Positions 1 to 12,058 of a DNA stretch of 64,000 bases are shown one piece after another. Made by a program: the position numbers and the translations under genes. This stretch comes from Cheiracanthium punctorium (lineage: Eukaryota; Arthropoda; Arachnida; Araneae; Cheiracanthiidae), in NCBI GenBank assembly GCA_038373885.1, contig JAWZYV010013134.1:351497-415496 (forward strand). Reading direction: 5' to 3'. Each line of letters begins with the position of its first letter. Position 1 is the stretch's first letter. A model generated the notes under the pieces. That model made no database searches. It had not been told where the DNA came from and saw nothing but the letters and a program-made list of their open reading frames with translations.

Positions 1-745
1 AGTGGATATTTGATTTAATTTCCAAATATTTATTTCGAGGCACTGCATATTTCACTAAAGGTACAACTAGATTTTCTTCTTCTGACCAGTAATCACGTTC
101 ACTTGATAAAGTGTGATAGCCAGAGAAAATCAAAAAGCCAATAAAAGTTTTCAATTCATCAGTAGTAACTGAAAATTCTGGCTTATTTTTCCACTCTTTT
201 GCATATCTTTCCGTTGCATTTTTTATGAATTTGTAAAATTCATTGGTCAAAAATTTTTCAAAAATTTCGAGTGGATTCATGCATCCTAAAATATTTAAAA
301 TACTCTCAAAATTTTCAGCAGACAAATTACCTTCTTCATTAAAAGTGTAAGTTGGATTAATTTTAGTCCACTTTGCTTTCAGCTCCAATTTGCATTTTTT
401 TTTTTCATCCTTTTTTTTTTTATGATTTTAAATTTGTGCATTTTTTATTTTTATTCCCTGCTCTAGACGTAGACAGCAGTTTCTCCATAACATTAGATCC
501 CAAATCATTTACTTCTTTTGATTGATTGTTCTTTTATTTCTTTTTCTTCCATGGATAAACAAATTCCTACTTTATCTGAAAGATCTTTTACCAATGGAGT
601 GATCATTTCTCAATCATCAAAACATTCTTCATCAGTCAACTCATCCACATCAGGCAGTAAAGCAATTATATCTGCCTCTATCTCCTTCAAAAACATATAT
701 TCTAAAGCTTCTTCGGCAGTGCAAAACACATTTAAACTGGACATT
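1..745 (-). pseudogene. piggyBac transposase remnant (N-terminal part)
   Basis: Read on the minus strand from about 743, this gives an acidic N-terminus (LLPDVDELTDEE, like the D/E-rich start of PGBD-type proteins). After a stop and a frameshift it continues into the conserved block LKTFIGFLIFSGYHTL followed by YWSEEENLVVPLV. That block is the piggyBac DDE_Tnp_1_7 core upstream of the first catalytic aspartate. An in-frame TGA lies near 612, and the frame shifts around 505-515 and again in the poly-T tract near 400-420. The catalytic aspartates would lie left of the window. Family certain from the motif; clearly non-functional. Confidence 0.82.
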
Positions 746-794
746 TTGGGAAAAAAATGAAAAGGGGAATAACCTGCATTAGTTACCACTAACG

Positions 795-1150
795 CCCAGC
801 GATCTATTTATAGATTAGCATGTTTAAGCTAAAAATTTAGTTGTAAGAACAGATATTTTTTTTATCTTAATGATACAGAACAATTAGAGGAGTATAAAAA
901 TTTAGAATACATAAGAAAATATAACTTACTTTTAATTATTTTTCTCATTGGATACGGAATTGAAAGCTGTGCTATGAAGCATCACTTCGCTATCTGCTGG
1001 ACTATTCTAGAAAAGAATGTTCCAAAACAAGTTTTTTTTGGGGGGAGGCCACATGTATCAGGAAACCAGCCAATGACAATATGAAGTAAGTAAAAGAAAT
1101 TGTTCTTAGCAAGAGTTCTTAAAGCAGGTGATCTATAAATAGATCACTGG
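795..1150. repeat. Inverted-repeat pair in piggyBac leader
   Basis: The segment CCAGCGATCTATTTATAGAT at about 796-815 recurs in inverted orientation at about 1127-1150 as GTGATCTATAAATAGATCAC followed by TGG. The core GATCTATTTATAGATC is nearly palindromic. piggyBac elements often carry internal subterminal inverted repeats that bind transposase; that role here is inference. Confidence 0.6.
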
Positions 1151-1418
1151 ACAGTAAAGGGTTAAACAGCTTTCCAGTTTGATAGCAGCCTTCTTCCATA
1201 ACAAAATAAAGCCTATTTTTATCACTTATTTAAAGCTTAAAAAAAGTATTTAAGACTTATTTTCGGTAGTTTTATTTTACATTTTTCATGAACAACAGTG
1301 CAGAACTATTTTAAAGTGAAAAACTTCAACTGTAGCAGAAATATATGAGATAATATTGTTCTTTTTGACTAATTTGATTTATGAATATGTTCTGACATTT
1401 AGTAGCAACTGATTGTTA

Positions 1419-2490
1419 TCTATATAAATGAATGTTGGCGTGTGTATGACATTGAAAAACTCCAAAACTTTTTGACTGATAACCATGAAATTTGGTATAT
1501 CTTAGTCTTTTGTCATGGAAAGTTTTTATGCTATCCATTTTCCTCTTAACTCACTGCTAGGTGGTGCTGCAGAACATCAAATTCTTCCGTTCAACTACTT
1601 GCTATGAAAATACCATTCAACCTATTTTGATGAAAATTGGTACATATGGATATTTGAACATGGGAGAATATCTTTACGCTATCCATTTTGCTATAAATTG
1701 CCACTAGATGGCACTTCAGAACATCGAATTCTGTACCTTTCGATCGATCAATATAAAAATTTTATATTTACGCATTGACCATGGAGAATATATTTTAACT
1801 ATTCATTTAGCTGTTACTCACCACTAGACGGCACTGCAGCACATTATTACTTTAACTCACCATTAGATGGCACTACAGTGCATCAACATCTTGGTAGTGC
1901 AATTGATCACTATGACAATTAAAATACACAGATACTTGAACATGAAGAATAGTTTTGCATTATTCATTTTGCTATAACTCACCACTTACTTAATTGTGCT
2001 GTAGCATGTCATTACTTAACTAAATTAATAACTCACCACTAGATGTTGCTGGAACATATAAACTTCTTGACTGTTCAACTGATCGCTGTAAAAACTGATA
2101 TACGTAGATGTCTGAACACTGAGAATATTTTGGCGTTATCCATTTTGCTATAACTTGCCGCTAGATGTCACTTCAAACCGTTAACTTCAGGATTGTTTAA
2201 CTGATCTCCATAAAAATTCGTATACATAGATATTAGAATGCGAAGAGTATTTTAACAGGCATCTGTTTTGCTATAACTCGCCAGTAGATGGCACTGTGCA
2301 GCATCATCACCGTCCTTCTTCACAATCCAAATGATCACCATGAAATTTGGTATGCATGATTATTGATTGCAGATAATATGCGATATCCATTTTGCTATAT
2401 CTATTTATTCTGATAAATAGTAATTTAAATAAACTATAATATAAAAAAAAATTCATTCATCCCTGTGTGAAGAACGGGTACTTCAATTAG
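1419..2490 (+). mobile_element. Non-autonomous Helitron with internal tandem repeats
   Basis: The left end starts TCTATATAAATGAATGTTGG. The right end has a short hairpin (CCTGTGTGAAGAACGGG) followed by TACTTCAATTAG and a T, matching the Helitron pattern of 5' TC, 3' hairpin and CTRR before T, except that CTAG is ATTAG. The interior is a degenerate array (see next entry). No Rep/helicase coding sequence is visible. Confidence 0.65.
1440..2400 (+). repeat. Degenerate tandem array, unit about 115-125 bp
   Basis: A unit containing CACTAGATGGCACTGCAG, then an ATC-ATGAAAATTGGTA block and ATCCATTTTGCTATAACTC, recurs with variations near 1555, 1692, 1819, 1857, 2033, 2157 and 2278. Copies are diverged by point changes and partial deletions. 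The array fills the body of the Helitron. Confidence 0.7.
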
Positions 2491-3984
2491 TCATGTATAT
2501 TTTACATTAAAATATAAAAGCACTTTAAAAAAAGAAAGAATAATAAATCATGTAAAACACATCAATTTTGATACAGTCTTATTTAAGCAAATACAGTCTG
2601 CTTAGTGAATATCGTCATTGTCAAACCAATATCTGCTATGTGCAAAACGTTTATTTATTATTACCAGTTTTTATTATCAGTTAGATGACAATATTCTGGC
2701 TGATTCACAAAGCTTTTATTTTATTTTATTTTTTTAAAGCAATCACAGTTCACCATATAATACTTTTTATATGAAAAATTGGTTCGTAAACTAGTAGTCA
2801 TAATGTCAAAATCTCCAAAAAGTGCACATAGCAGATATTCATTTGATAAACATTATTTTACTTATTCTCTTCTATAGTTGCAAAATATGATGACAGATTC
2901 CACACACTTTCTGTACCCATCACTGCTTCTAAACATAGGTCTTTTCCAAGCATTTGTACAATCATAAAGCTTTTAAAATTATTCTGTTTGTTCATTTATA
3001 ATAATACTGCTTATGGTTAAAAATATTTTTTTTATATCTATTACCTAGACTGTTTTTTAAAAAAGAATATTTTGTATATTTTCAGGTTGTCTAACAGCAT
3101 ATATCAGTTGGAAAATTTCCGAAAGCTTTTGGACAAAGCTGAACACTTATAGCATCTGCTCATAACGTGTTTTAAAGCTTAATGTATTTCCACTGTTATA
3201 TTTGTAAATTATAAGAGCCCCAGAAAATCTTTGTACAGATACAGAATATATTACATTTTACAATTCGTAAAATACTGCTTCTTTGTCGACCAAGCAATTC
3301 CTTTTATGGTCACAGACACAATCCTATTAATTACTTAATAAAATATTTATTATGTATATTATCTATAAACATATTGTAGTCATTTTATTTTATAATTTCA
3401 TCATGTTTTTATTTTGTTACAGGGACATACCTTGAAGTCTCATTTTATACTGAATGTTAATTCTTAAATATGAAAGCCTGACTTTGGTCAGGCTTCCATA
3501 TTTGGAAATCAGCAGTTGTTATAAATAATAGTTATCATCATTTATAATACATTTTGTAAAAGTTTTATTTTTACTCTTATTGCTGTATTTGTTACTTTTA
3601 AAACTTATTTCTAAAGTGATCAGGATCCATTTTGAGTAAAACTAGTCCTAGTTAGATTACAGAAATTTTAAAATAAAACCTAGAAGTACTCAAATGAGAG
3701 TATGGAATAATTAATATCTTAAAGACTAATATACTACTGAGTTCTGAGTGAATGAATAATATACTAAATTTTAAAAATAGTTATAGTAAAATTAAGTTTT
3801 TTAGTATAAGCCTGCCAAGTCTTGTCCATAATCTTAAGATGAATAAAATGAGTATATAATTGAAACATTCATGTAAATGCTTAAGTAACTTATGCATACT
3901 TTCTTAACTAAATATACAAGGAATGTAAAGAAAAGCAACTATGACAGTTAAAATCTTTTAAAGAATACTTCATTTAACAAGCAT
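2491..3984. other. Downstream flank of TSNAX; no gene seen
   Basis: A+T-rich sequence without a convincing reading frame or terminal repeat. The part next to 3984 should be the TSNAX 3' UTR on the minus strand. Confidence 0.5.
3564..3569 (-). promoter_or_regulatory. Candidate TSNAX poly(A) signal
   Basis: The first clear AATAAA on the minus strand after the stop codon at 3985 lies here, giving a 3' UTR of about 0.42 kb. In such A+T-rich DNA the hexamer alone is weak evidence. Confidence 0.3.
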
Positions 3985-4359
3985 TTACAAATCACAAGAT
4001 TCGGCTTCTTTGTTGAAGTCATCGTCTGTTGAAAAGAAGTCTGCTAACATGTGACTAGGAATCTCTGTTCCTCTGATTTTGATGGCATAGCAGGCATTCT
4101 CCACTTTCTGCATGCTGCACTTTAGGGTGAAAAGTTTACGCTTCAAGTCCTTGGAATGACTGCTAAGCTGCAGTGCTTTGTACATATCCTTCAGCAGAAC
4201 ACTCAGTTTAAAAGGTTCTTCAATATCGCCTGAGCTCACGCTGTTGATGCATTTTCTCATCAATTCTCCAGTCAGATCAGCAATCCCCAAAATGTATTCA
4301 ACGGGCGTCAGAAAGGCTGACAGAGGTAGTTCAGATTTTTCCATGGGAATATCTGTTGT
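3985..4359 (-). CDS. TSNAX: TSNAX last coding exon (TRAX C-terminal domain)
   Basis: Encodes 124 residues and a stop. The block LTPVEYILGIADLTGELMR aligns with human TRAX LTPVDYLLGVADLTGELMR, and KVENACYAIKIRGTEIP and HMLADFFS match its C-terminus. TRAX pairs with translin in the C3PO complex, which degrades passenger strands in RNA interference and processes tRNA fragments. The Asp and Glu of ADLTGE correspond to catalytic residues of human TRAX (about D193 and E197, from memory). The exon starts in phase 0 after a textbook acceptor (TTTTGTTTTCCAG) and opens with codons for TTDIP. An internal ATG five codons in could mislead gene finders, but it is not the start. Intact, with no disabling changes. 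Confidence 0.97.
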   Translation of the reverse strand, partial: TTDIPMEKSELPLSAFLTPVEYILGIADLTGELMRKCINSVSSGDIEEPFKLSVLLKDMYKALQLSSHSKDLKRKLFTLKCSMQKVENACYAIKIRGTEIPSHMLADFFSTDDDFNKEAESCDL

Positions 4360-6635
4360 CTGGAAAACAAAATTCTAAGCTGAGCTAAAGGTTTGTTTTA
4401 AAAAATTCATGTTAGAATTATTTGTGCTTTTCCCACTAGAAACCTTTAGTTTTTCAAAAATCTCTACAGTGCTGATTCACTTAAATTTTTATTCACTTAA
4501 ATTATTCATCGATTAGAGAGGATCATTGTTTAATGATTGTTTATTTTATTGTTTAGGTTGAAGTCACCATTTCAAAATCAACTAAATCACTTTTTAACTG
4601 TCCTCAAAACAGGAGCACAGTTTCATGATTCTATAATTGAATATTTTTGGAAGTTCCAACACTGAATACTTTTTTAAAACTCGTGTTTTCACTGTGATAT
4701 GTTTATACATTTTAGTTTTCACATTCTGAAAATTAACTCTGCAAAAAGCAAAATTTATATAACCTTATTTTTAAGGTTATATTGATTTACAATACATTTA
4801 GACAGCTATCGGATAACATTATGCTTTTTAAAGAAACATCAGCACAGTCAAAAGTGCATGCTTCTGCCATTTATGGTTGAACTTTTGCAATGAACCAATA
4901 CAATGAAAAGGATGAAGAGAGCAAAATACATCATCTACAGTGATTATTCAGAAAACAAAACAGACTTTTTGAAATATTCAATACATAAGGTTATTTTCTT
5001 AGCATCAATATTCATGAAAAATGTCTAAGTTATTAAACAGATTACAAAATTAAGATATTATTAAGAAGTGTGAGAAAATGATATATTTTAATATAATCTC
5101 TAGTTCAAGGAAAACATTTGTCCCTAACACAAAACACTCAAAAGAACTGGTTTTTAAAGGATAAAATAACTATGTTTAAAAAAAAAAATTAAATTACTTC
5201 TTATCAAGTTAACAGGTGTTTCTATATATATTAAAAAAAAAAAAAAAATCAATCTTTTTCAGTAGTACTTAATTCACACAGACTAGGGCAGGAAATTTTT
5301 GAAATGGAGGAAAATAATTTAACTCATTGTATATACTCGAGTATAAGCCGAAAAATTTTGATTAAAAAGTTGGGGGGGTCAGCCTATACTCGGGTTAGTA
5401 AAAGGGAACGAGTGAGGTTCAGTGTCCCGGCCGCCTTCTTAGATTTCGTGTTTTTTTCAGTCTTTTTCTCGTGTTTGGAAAATGGACAGACTAGCCAAAA
5501 ACGACAAAAAAAGTGACAGAAATAAAAAAGACTTAAGAAAATTTGCATTTAAAAAAAAAACTTACAAAAAAATTTCCTACATTTCTCACGAAAATGTAAA
5601 TTAAACTCTAGAAAACAAGGACCTTAAACAATTTATAAAAAAAATTAGACAAAAAGTTTTCCATATTTGGCGAGTGATCGATCTTTTTGGCCCTGTGTTT
5701 TTATATTCGACTTATACTCTGGTTTCTGATTTTTAACTAATTTTTCTAAGTAAAGTTATAGGTTTGGCTTATACTCTAATATATACAGTATATATTTTTA
5801 TGAGCAGATGCAGCTTATGAAAAGTATCAATCATTTTTCAAAAAATAATTTAATCAACTAGTTCCCTGTCCCAGTTTGTGTGTAAACTTAGACTGCTACT
5901 GAAGAGGACTGATTTTTTTTTTTTTTTTTAATCAAAATGTGTTTTGCTTGATAAATAAATTTTATCTGTGCTCTGTTACAAAGTTTTAATTATTTTACAC
6001 ATGTCATTAAAAAAAAAAAAGAACAAATGGCAAAAGGTTAAGCATTTTTGTTTAAATCAGGCATGATAGCTCGAAACAGCTAAAAAGACTGAACTTGGCT
6101 ACAGATCATACAGAACAAATAAATTATTATGCATTTAACACATTACCTGTTATTCTTTTAAATGTATTCATTATTAAACTAACTAATATTCATTGTATCA
6201 CTGTATTCAGTGTAACTAAATTCATTAAACTAATTTAAATACTAAATCTCAATTGCATCCATGATGTTGAAAAAAGACTGAAAATTTTCATGCCCATTAA
6301 ATACAAAATAGTCGTTCAGTATCACCAAAAAGAGTTCAGCATTGATTTAAATTTGACTTCAATAAACCTGTGCCACCAATGGAACAATCTATTAAAAGAT
6401 AATTAAGATAGTATGAAAAGACTATACATCTGGAAGTAAACTGGAGAAACATACTGGATATTCTTCAACCAATGAAAAGTGCTCATGTTGATGTGTATTA
6501 ATATGAAAAATTTTTGATTGCAATATAAAATTCAGCATCTTTTTTCCTTGAATAATTCATGAGCGCACTCTATGTCACATAATAGCATAAAAACTAAAAA
6601 TAATGTATTTTCTTATCAACAAATACTATACTCAC
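4360..6635 (-). other. TSNAX intron between exon 4 and last exon
   Basis: A 2.3 kb intron with donor GTGAGT at its 5' end (6635 downward) and acceptor AG at 4361-4360. Apart from the MITE at about 5326-5790 and several poly-A/T runs, nothing is recognised. Confidence 0.9.
5326..5790. mobile_element. Mariner-type MITE with TATA-rich terminal inverted repeats
   Basis: The left end TGTATATACTCGAGTATAAG continues CCGA. The right end reads TTTGGCTTATACTCTAATAT followed by ATACAGTA. The two are inverted copies, and an internal second copy (CGACTTATACTCTGG) lies near 5708. Flanking TA dinucleotides and the repeat are typical of Tc1/mariner-mobilised MITEs. No coding sequence. Confidence 0.65.
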
Positions 6636-6742
6636 TTCTGTTGGCTCCACTAGTGAATCAGAATAAATTTCTTCTAAATGCAAGATATTTCCATTTTTCA
6701 GATAATGATAAAATGAAAGAGCCTCAACAAATTCTTGTAAAC
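6636..6742 (-). CDS. TSNAX: TSNAX exon 4, carries catalytic glutamates
   Basis: A 107-nt exon, too short to appear as an open frame of its own. Acceptor TATAATTTTAG ends at 6743 and donor GTGAGT begins at 6635. It supplies two bases of a split Gly codon, then 35 codons beginning LQEFVEALSFYHYLKNG. This aligns with human TRAX LQEYVEAVSFQHFIKT; the two glutamates of QEFVEA correspond to catalytic E126 and E129 of human TRAX (numbering from memory). Entry and exit phases fit exon 3 and the last exon exactly. The second half (NILHLEEIYSDSLVEPTE) is in the variable loop that differs between species. Confidence 0.96.
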
Positions 6743-7062
6743 CTAAAATTATATTATCAAAGATTAAACCTGAAATATATTAATTTATTTTTGTTTCTAA
6801 GTTTACCTTCATAAAACATGCATTAAACACATTCCACATTTACAATATATAAATAAATGATTTGCAGTTAATATACTCTATACATATCTCAGGGATGACC
6901 AGAAACTGATAAAATGATTGAAAGAACAAAAAAAAAAAAAAATAGTTTTATCTTATTTATTTTTATGAGCAGATGCAGATTATGAAAAGTAGGAATCACA
7001 TATTTTTAAAAAAATAATTTAATCAACTATTTAAACAATAGTTAGATTTGTTTTATGTTATT

Positions 7063-8800
7063 ATACCAGAGGATTCAAAATAGATGTTAAGGTGATTGTT
7101 TCGATCCCTTATGGTTTAAAAAATATACTTCCAACTAAAAAAGTTAATCAAATTAAGAGTAGCTTTCAGGTATGGCATTTTTTTTACTGGTGGTTGTATA
7201 CATATTAAAATACAATATTTAATTTTTATACGGTCCCTCCTTTCTTACCCTTTAATTTAGAAGAATGTTACTCTTTGCCTAAGCAAATTAATAAAACAAA
7301 TCCCGTGTCTGTAAGTGAAAGAGTTAGCAAGAAAATTATTTTTGAAACTTATGACTCACACCACTTTACCTACTGTATTGGCATCAGTTTTTGGACGAAA
7401 AAAATCTTTACTTTAGGAGACCAACTATGAGTTGATAAAAGATAAATAAAAATTCCATTGTTGGGAAAAGCAATTAAAGGCATTTAAATGTGTGGAATTA
7501 ACAGGTACAGTTTTATTGATCAGTACTGCTTTATGAAATGAGCGATAATTTAGTCTTTTAGGGGGGACAATCCACTAATTACATCATGATTCTAGAGAAG
7601 GGATTTTTAAATATAAAAGTGAATGACAAAATAATGGTGTAGGTTACTATAAGGGTTGTTAAAAACCCATTCTTTCAGAAAAACCCAACCCACTGGGATT
7701 TTACAGGGTTTGGATGTTTTATCACGGTTTTTCAGAAGAAAGGATGGGGTTTCAGAGTATTTGAAAAAAAAATTTGCTTATTACTAAATACAACTTAAAG
7801 CAACTAACTGATTACAAAAATGAATTATAAATAAAAAATGGTTAAATTAATAGTAATAACTAATTACAATTACTAATCCTACATGAAAAAATGTATAAAT
7901 CTATAACAATAGTAACCCCAATCATGGTTTGCTCTTAGATAAATTGACTATTAGTAATAATTTTAACAGTGATATACTAGTGCTTAATTAGAACTTTTTA
8001 AACTAACGATTTTTTATTATTAAAAAATCCTCATTCATTTTAATACAGATAGGCATAAAAATTTACTCTAGCAAGTTTTTATGCCTATGTGAAGCCTTTC
8101 TGATTTTTTTCCCCCTTAGGTAGCCGTGGTGTGGGGGGAGGTAGAGAGCTGTTTATAAACTTTACAAGTGGTGTACAGATATAAAGAGACGGATTATCTA
8201 TGTAATTAAAGTTGAAACTTTGAAAAAACCCAGTTGGATTTTTTCAAGTGGGCTTTTTCGAAAAAAACCACACGGGTTTTTTCGGGTTGGGCAAAATCAT
8301 AACAACCTTGGTTACAATGGTGTGGTAACTTTCACTAGCATCTGCCAAACATGCTTTACAGAAAAATTCTAGCTAAATTAGGATTTGAGGGGTCAATTGT
8401 GTCTATCGAGTAACTATTAAATACATTAACGTCAGTTGAAAAGTAATTAGATTTTTCTCACTTTGGAGACATCCCCTTACTGCTTGGCAACAAATGCCAA
8501 AATTTTCAAATTGATATATCTTGGAAACTATTCCATGTAGAGACACAGGATTTGTTTTATTAATTTTCTGAGGCAAAGAGCAATATTCTTCTAAATATAA
8601 AGGGTAGGAAAGGTGGGATCGCATAAAATTAAATTTCATATTTTAATATGTATACAACCCCCAGTAAAAAAAAACACAATATCTGAAAGCTACTCTTAAT
8701 TTGAAAAAAAAAAAAAAAATTCTAATTGGAAGTATGTTTCGATCACTTACGGTTCAAAAAATAAGTGCCTTAAAATCTATTTTGAATCACACGGTATATT
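7063..8800. mobile_element. Long-inverted-repeat (foldback-type) element
   Basis: About 270 bp at 7063-7330 recurs inverted at about 8510-8800. GATTCAAAATAGATGTTAAG near the left end matches CTTAAAATCTATTTTGAATC at the right. Inner blocks also match (TTACTCTTTGCCTAAG versus CTGAGGCAAAGAGCAATA). A TATACC/GGTATA pair borders both ends. There is no recognisable gene, and the centre is interrupted by the hAT-type MITE at 7650-8309. Target duplication not certain. Confidence 0.65.
7650..8309. mobile_element. hAT-type MITE nested in the long-inverted-repeat element
   Basis: The ends AAGGGTTGTTAAAAACCC and (reverse-complemented) AAGGTTGTTATGATTTTGCC are inverted copies. Flanks GGTTACTA (7642-7649) and GGTTACAA (8310-8317) form an 8-bp duplication with one mismatch, as expected for hAT. 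The subterminal parts are rich in AACCC/GGGTTT stretches. Confidence 0.6.
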
Positions 8801-8933
8801 AAATTATATGAATATTTTTAATTTCTTTTGGTAAATGTCCATCCTCATTTTTTAATGAAAAAAAAAACAGGACATCTGATCATTCCAAAATTAGAAAATT
8901 AAAAAACAAGCAGATATTTCCAAATAAGTAATA

Positions 8934-11900
8934 CAGTCATTCAAGGTAACTTTGATCCAAATTTTCTGTATTTTCATTTGCCTCTTATGTTTTAATAATA
9001 TTTTCTAAATAAATGGCATAAAATGGTAGAATAAAGCTTAAATTTTAGCTTAATTTAAATAAAATAATAAATAATTATAATAAAAACATTAAATAATAGG
9101 TAATTTACCCGGTGCAAAGTTACTCTGCCATTCGGAATAACTTTGAACCAGTATGAGATATTGAATATAAATACCTTGTTTTATTTAATCTATTAGTAAG
9201 TACAACTCTAAACTAATAAAATTAAGTTTCTATATATTTTTTAAATCATCAGCTGCAGTTCTCAACATCACAAAGTGTGGATATTTTAAATAACATCATA
9301 AGACTATTAGGTAGGAACAGTGGTGTAAGAATAGCAGAATTATATGGGGAGGACTTTTTACCCCCTTTTTTTCTGAAAATTTAAAAAAAATCCTCAATTT
9401 ATTCACTGAAAAATTAATTCAATTTATCGATTAAAAACAAAAAAGAGAAAAATAAAATAAAACTGATGGGCCACCCATATGCTATCAGCTAAGGGCATTG
9501 CAAGTCACGATGAGGCATACATACACATTTTCTACTCCTAATACTAGAAAAATATGACAAAATAAACACAAACTTCATGACATTTTCCCTTTGGCACTCT
9601 ATAATTTAATAGGTTTGCACCAAACAAGGAATTGTTGATACTTGTTTGGTGCAAGACTACTCAACTGCTCCTCAAAAACTCCTGGACTACTAGAAGGAAT
9701 ATCTTCTGAAGATATTTTTTTTTAATGTGATTTTTCATACCGCAGATCATCATTGATATTGGGCCATTTCTAATATGCACTAGACTTCTTCATCCCTCAC
9801 CAAGAATATGTGTGAAGTGTTGCTCAGCCTCTTTATTTACCATTCATTTTTTGTGCCTCTGACAATGCTTTGTTTCCATAGATTTTTTTCCACTTTCTCA
9901 AACACAGTTTAGAACAGTTACCAATTTATTGAAAAAATAGCCTTATGACATTAATATTCCATTATTCTTAAGAATAAAAACAAATTACGGACATTTGGTA
10001 TCTCAATACCACAGTATGTTTATATGTATCCATACATATAATAAGAGTCTGTCATTTTTGCATGGCAGACTAACCATTCGGCAGAATTGCACCAAACTTT
10101 TCAAGGAGGTTCTCAAGCACCCCTGAAATTGCACCCAAATTATTTTATTTTTACATCATTTTCAACTGTTTTTTCTCTTTGCCCTCCGAAAAAGAAGGCT
10201 TACGATCATCCAAAATAAAAAATAATTTCATCATCAGAAAGAGGAAAGAGTTTTTTATCTAAAGAGACCTTCATTTTCGAATTAGCCACATCTCCTGATT
10301 TTGATAAATAAAAATTGAGGACCCTTTTTTCAGGCAAATTTGGAAGAACTTTGGAGGGTGGGTCTCTCTTAGCTCACATCAAAAAAGCTATGGATTATTT
10401 TGACTTAAAAAAATTATATGGTTACAGACAAACTCTTCAGCTTTTGTTTAAAAAAAACATCAAGCGTTTCACATAATTTTTTTATCAGTTAAAAAATTAA
10501 TTAGTAAAATCTGTATAACAATTTCTGCACGCTACGAAAAAAGAAGAAACAATATTTCCCCACAATTTTCTCCCTCTTGGAAAAACGCCAAAGGAAAGAT
10601 CAATTCTCCTGAGTCCTGTCCGTTGCTGGAGCAGGTATATGCTGGGGCATTCATACTTGACCCCGTTTTAAAGATTAGAGACATAGTGCATTGCTCACGT
10701 TCGGGTGAAATATTAATTAAAATTGCTTGGTAACTCATGCTACCCCCAAAAAAAATTCTGTCAATACTTCATATGGGAGGGGAGTTGAGCAGGCAGAGTC
10801 CCCCCTCATTGGAGTATTTGTTTGCAATATTAAATTTATTTTATTAAAAAGAGAAATTGGGGGATGCAGTGGGACAGAGACCGACTTGCATGTCATGTCT
10901 GTTACATGTCCATTATATAAATTAGAGTATGCTGTTGTATGTCCATCAGCGGGACAGCTGGTCGCCGAAGACGAGCGCCCGGTAGATTGCAGAGACCGGT
11001 TGCAAAATGGCCCATTGGCAGACCATATGGTTGCTGAAGGTGGCCGCTCACCATGATGCGTAAAAGCATCCTGTAAGTTGCATAGACTGGTCACAAAGTG
11101 GTCCATTGGTGGACCTGCTGGTCCCCAAAGCTGAGCAGCCCATTTGGCAGACCAGATGGTCGCCAAAGGCGGCTGCTCATTGTAACATGCAAAAGCGACC
11201 CATAGGTTGCTTAGACTTGTCGATAAGTGGTATGTGAGCCATAGGTTGCACATTTCGGATGCAAAGCAGCCCGTAGGCAGTCCAGATGGTCACCAAAGGC
11301 GGGCATCCTATAGGTTGCACAAGCTGGTTGTAAAGCGGCCTGTGTAATCTAGGTTGCATATTTTGGCTGAGCAGCCATCGATGGCTAAAACTGGTCGCCA
11401 AAGGCGGCTAGTATATGTATATAAATTTATTTTAAAGCAGTTACAAATAAACTGGATGTAAACAAAATACAGGTTATAAGTGCAGTGTAAACAGCACATG
11501 CTGTCATAAGCCTAGCTTTGAGCCGACTCAAAATTACACTGGAAATGTGGTAAAATGATAGTGCCTTTGTTTTTGCTTTTTACCAATTGCTAGCAAATAA
11601 ATAGCCATTAGCAAAAAACAAATTATTCATTTTCAGAAGTTAATGTATTTGATAAAGAGGTAACTTGATAATTACTTGTGGAAATTAACTGATTTGCATG
11701 AATTTTAAATCAGAATTAAAATGAACTTTAAATCAGAATTAAAATGGAGCTTGCAAACAGTACTTCAGAAAAATAGCCAAATTAACAATGAACCATGCTG
11801 CTTATTTATTTTCTAAAAACTTTCATAATCTTGTCAACAGAGTGCAGCTGTGGATCATGAGTAGCTCTTTAAAAACAAACATACTGAAAAACTAGGAGGT

Positions 11901-11958
11901 GGTACAAATCCTAATTCTCTATGGTTATACTCTGGCTCAAAGTTACCCTGAATAACTG
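8934..11958. mobile_element. 3.0 kb TA-flanked transposon with CAG(T/C)-type inverted repeats
   Basis: The left terminus CAGTCATTCAAGGTAACTTT continues GATCC; the right, reverse-complemented, is CAGTTATTCAGGGTAACTTT followed by GAGCC. Each is preceded by TA (8932-8933 and 11959-11960). A second subterminal copy of the AAAGTTACTCTGCCATTCGG motif lies at about 9116-9150. CAGT ends with a TA duplication fit pogo/Tigger-like elements of the Tc1/mariner group. I see no transposase inside; the interior holds the G+C-richer repeat block at 10940-11410. Confidence 0.65.
10940..11410. repeat. Degenerate G+C-rich tandem repeat
   Basis: The motif CAGACCAGATGGTCGCCAAA followed by GGCGGC recurs near 10957, 11017, 11115, 11147, 11279 and 11387. 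It alternates with CCATAGGTTGCA(C/T)A and ATGCAAAAGC blocks. Composition is clearly richer in G+C than the surroundings. The repeat keeps several frames open (for example 10735-11253 on the minus strand), but the translations are repetitive and unlike any family I know, so I do not call a gene. Confidence 0.65.
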
Positions 11959-12058
11959 TATCGGCAAAAGATTTTACTAAAGAAGTATGGAAGAAAAAGC
12001 TATATGTGCCATCCAATAAAAGAAAAATCACAAAATGTGTTTGGGATTTTTTCCTGAA

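Larger units (their letters stand above)
1..1161 (-). mobile_element. piggyBac-like DNA transposon, 5' part, truncated by window edge
   Basis: The minus strand carries the N-terminal part of a piggyBac transposase (1-745). Its outer end is a TTAA at 1162-1165, and the first bases reading inward on the minus strand are CCCTTTACTGTCC. TTAA followed by CCCTTT is typical of piggyBac-superfamily ends. The 3' half and other terminus lie left of the window. About 380 bp of leader separates the TTAA from the coding start and holds a palindrome-centred inverted repeat. Decayed, so probably immobile. Confidence 0.8.

Noticed and set aside
4178..4378. Plus-strand frame over the last TSNAX exon
   Set aside because: Antisense shadow of the TRAX C-terminus.
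10735..11253. 172-codon minus-strand frame
   Set aside because: It lies in the G+C-rich tandem repeat; the translation is repetitive and other frames are equally open.
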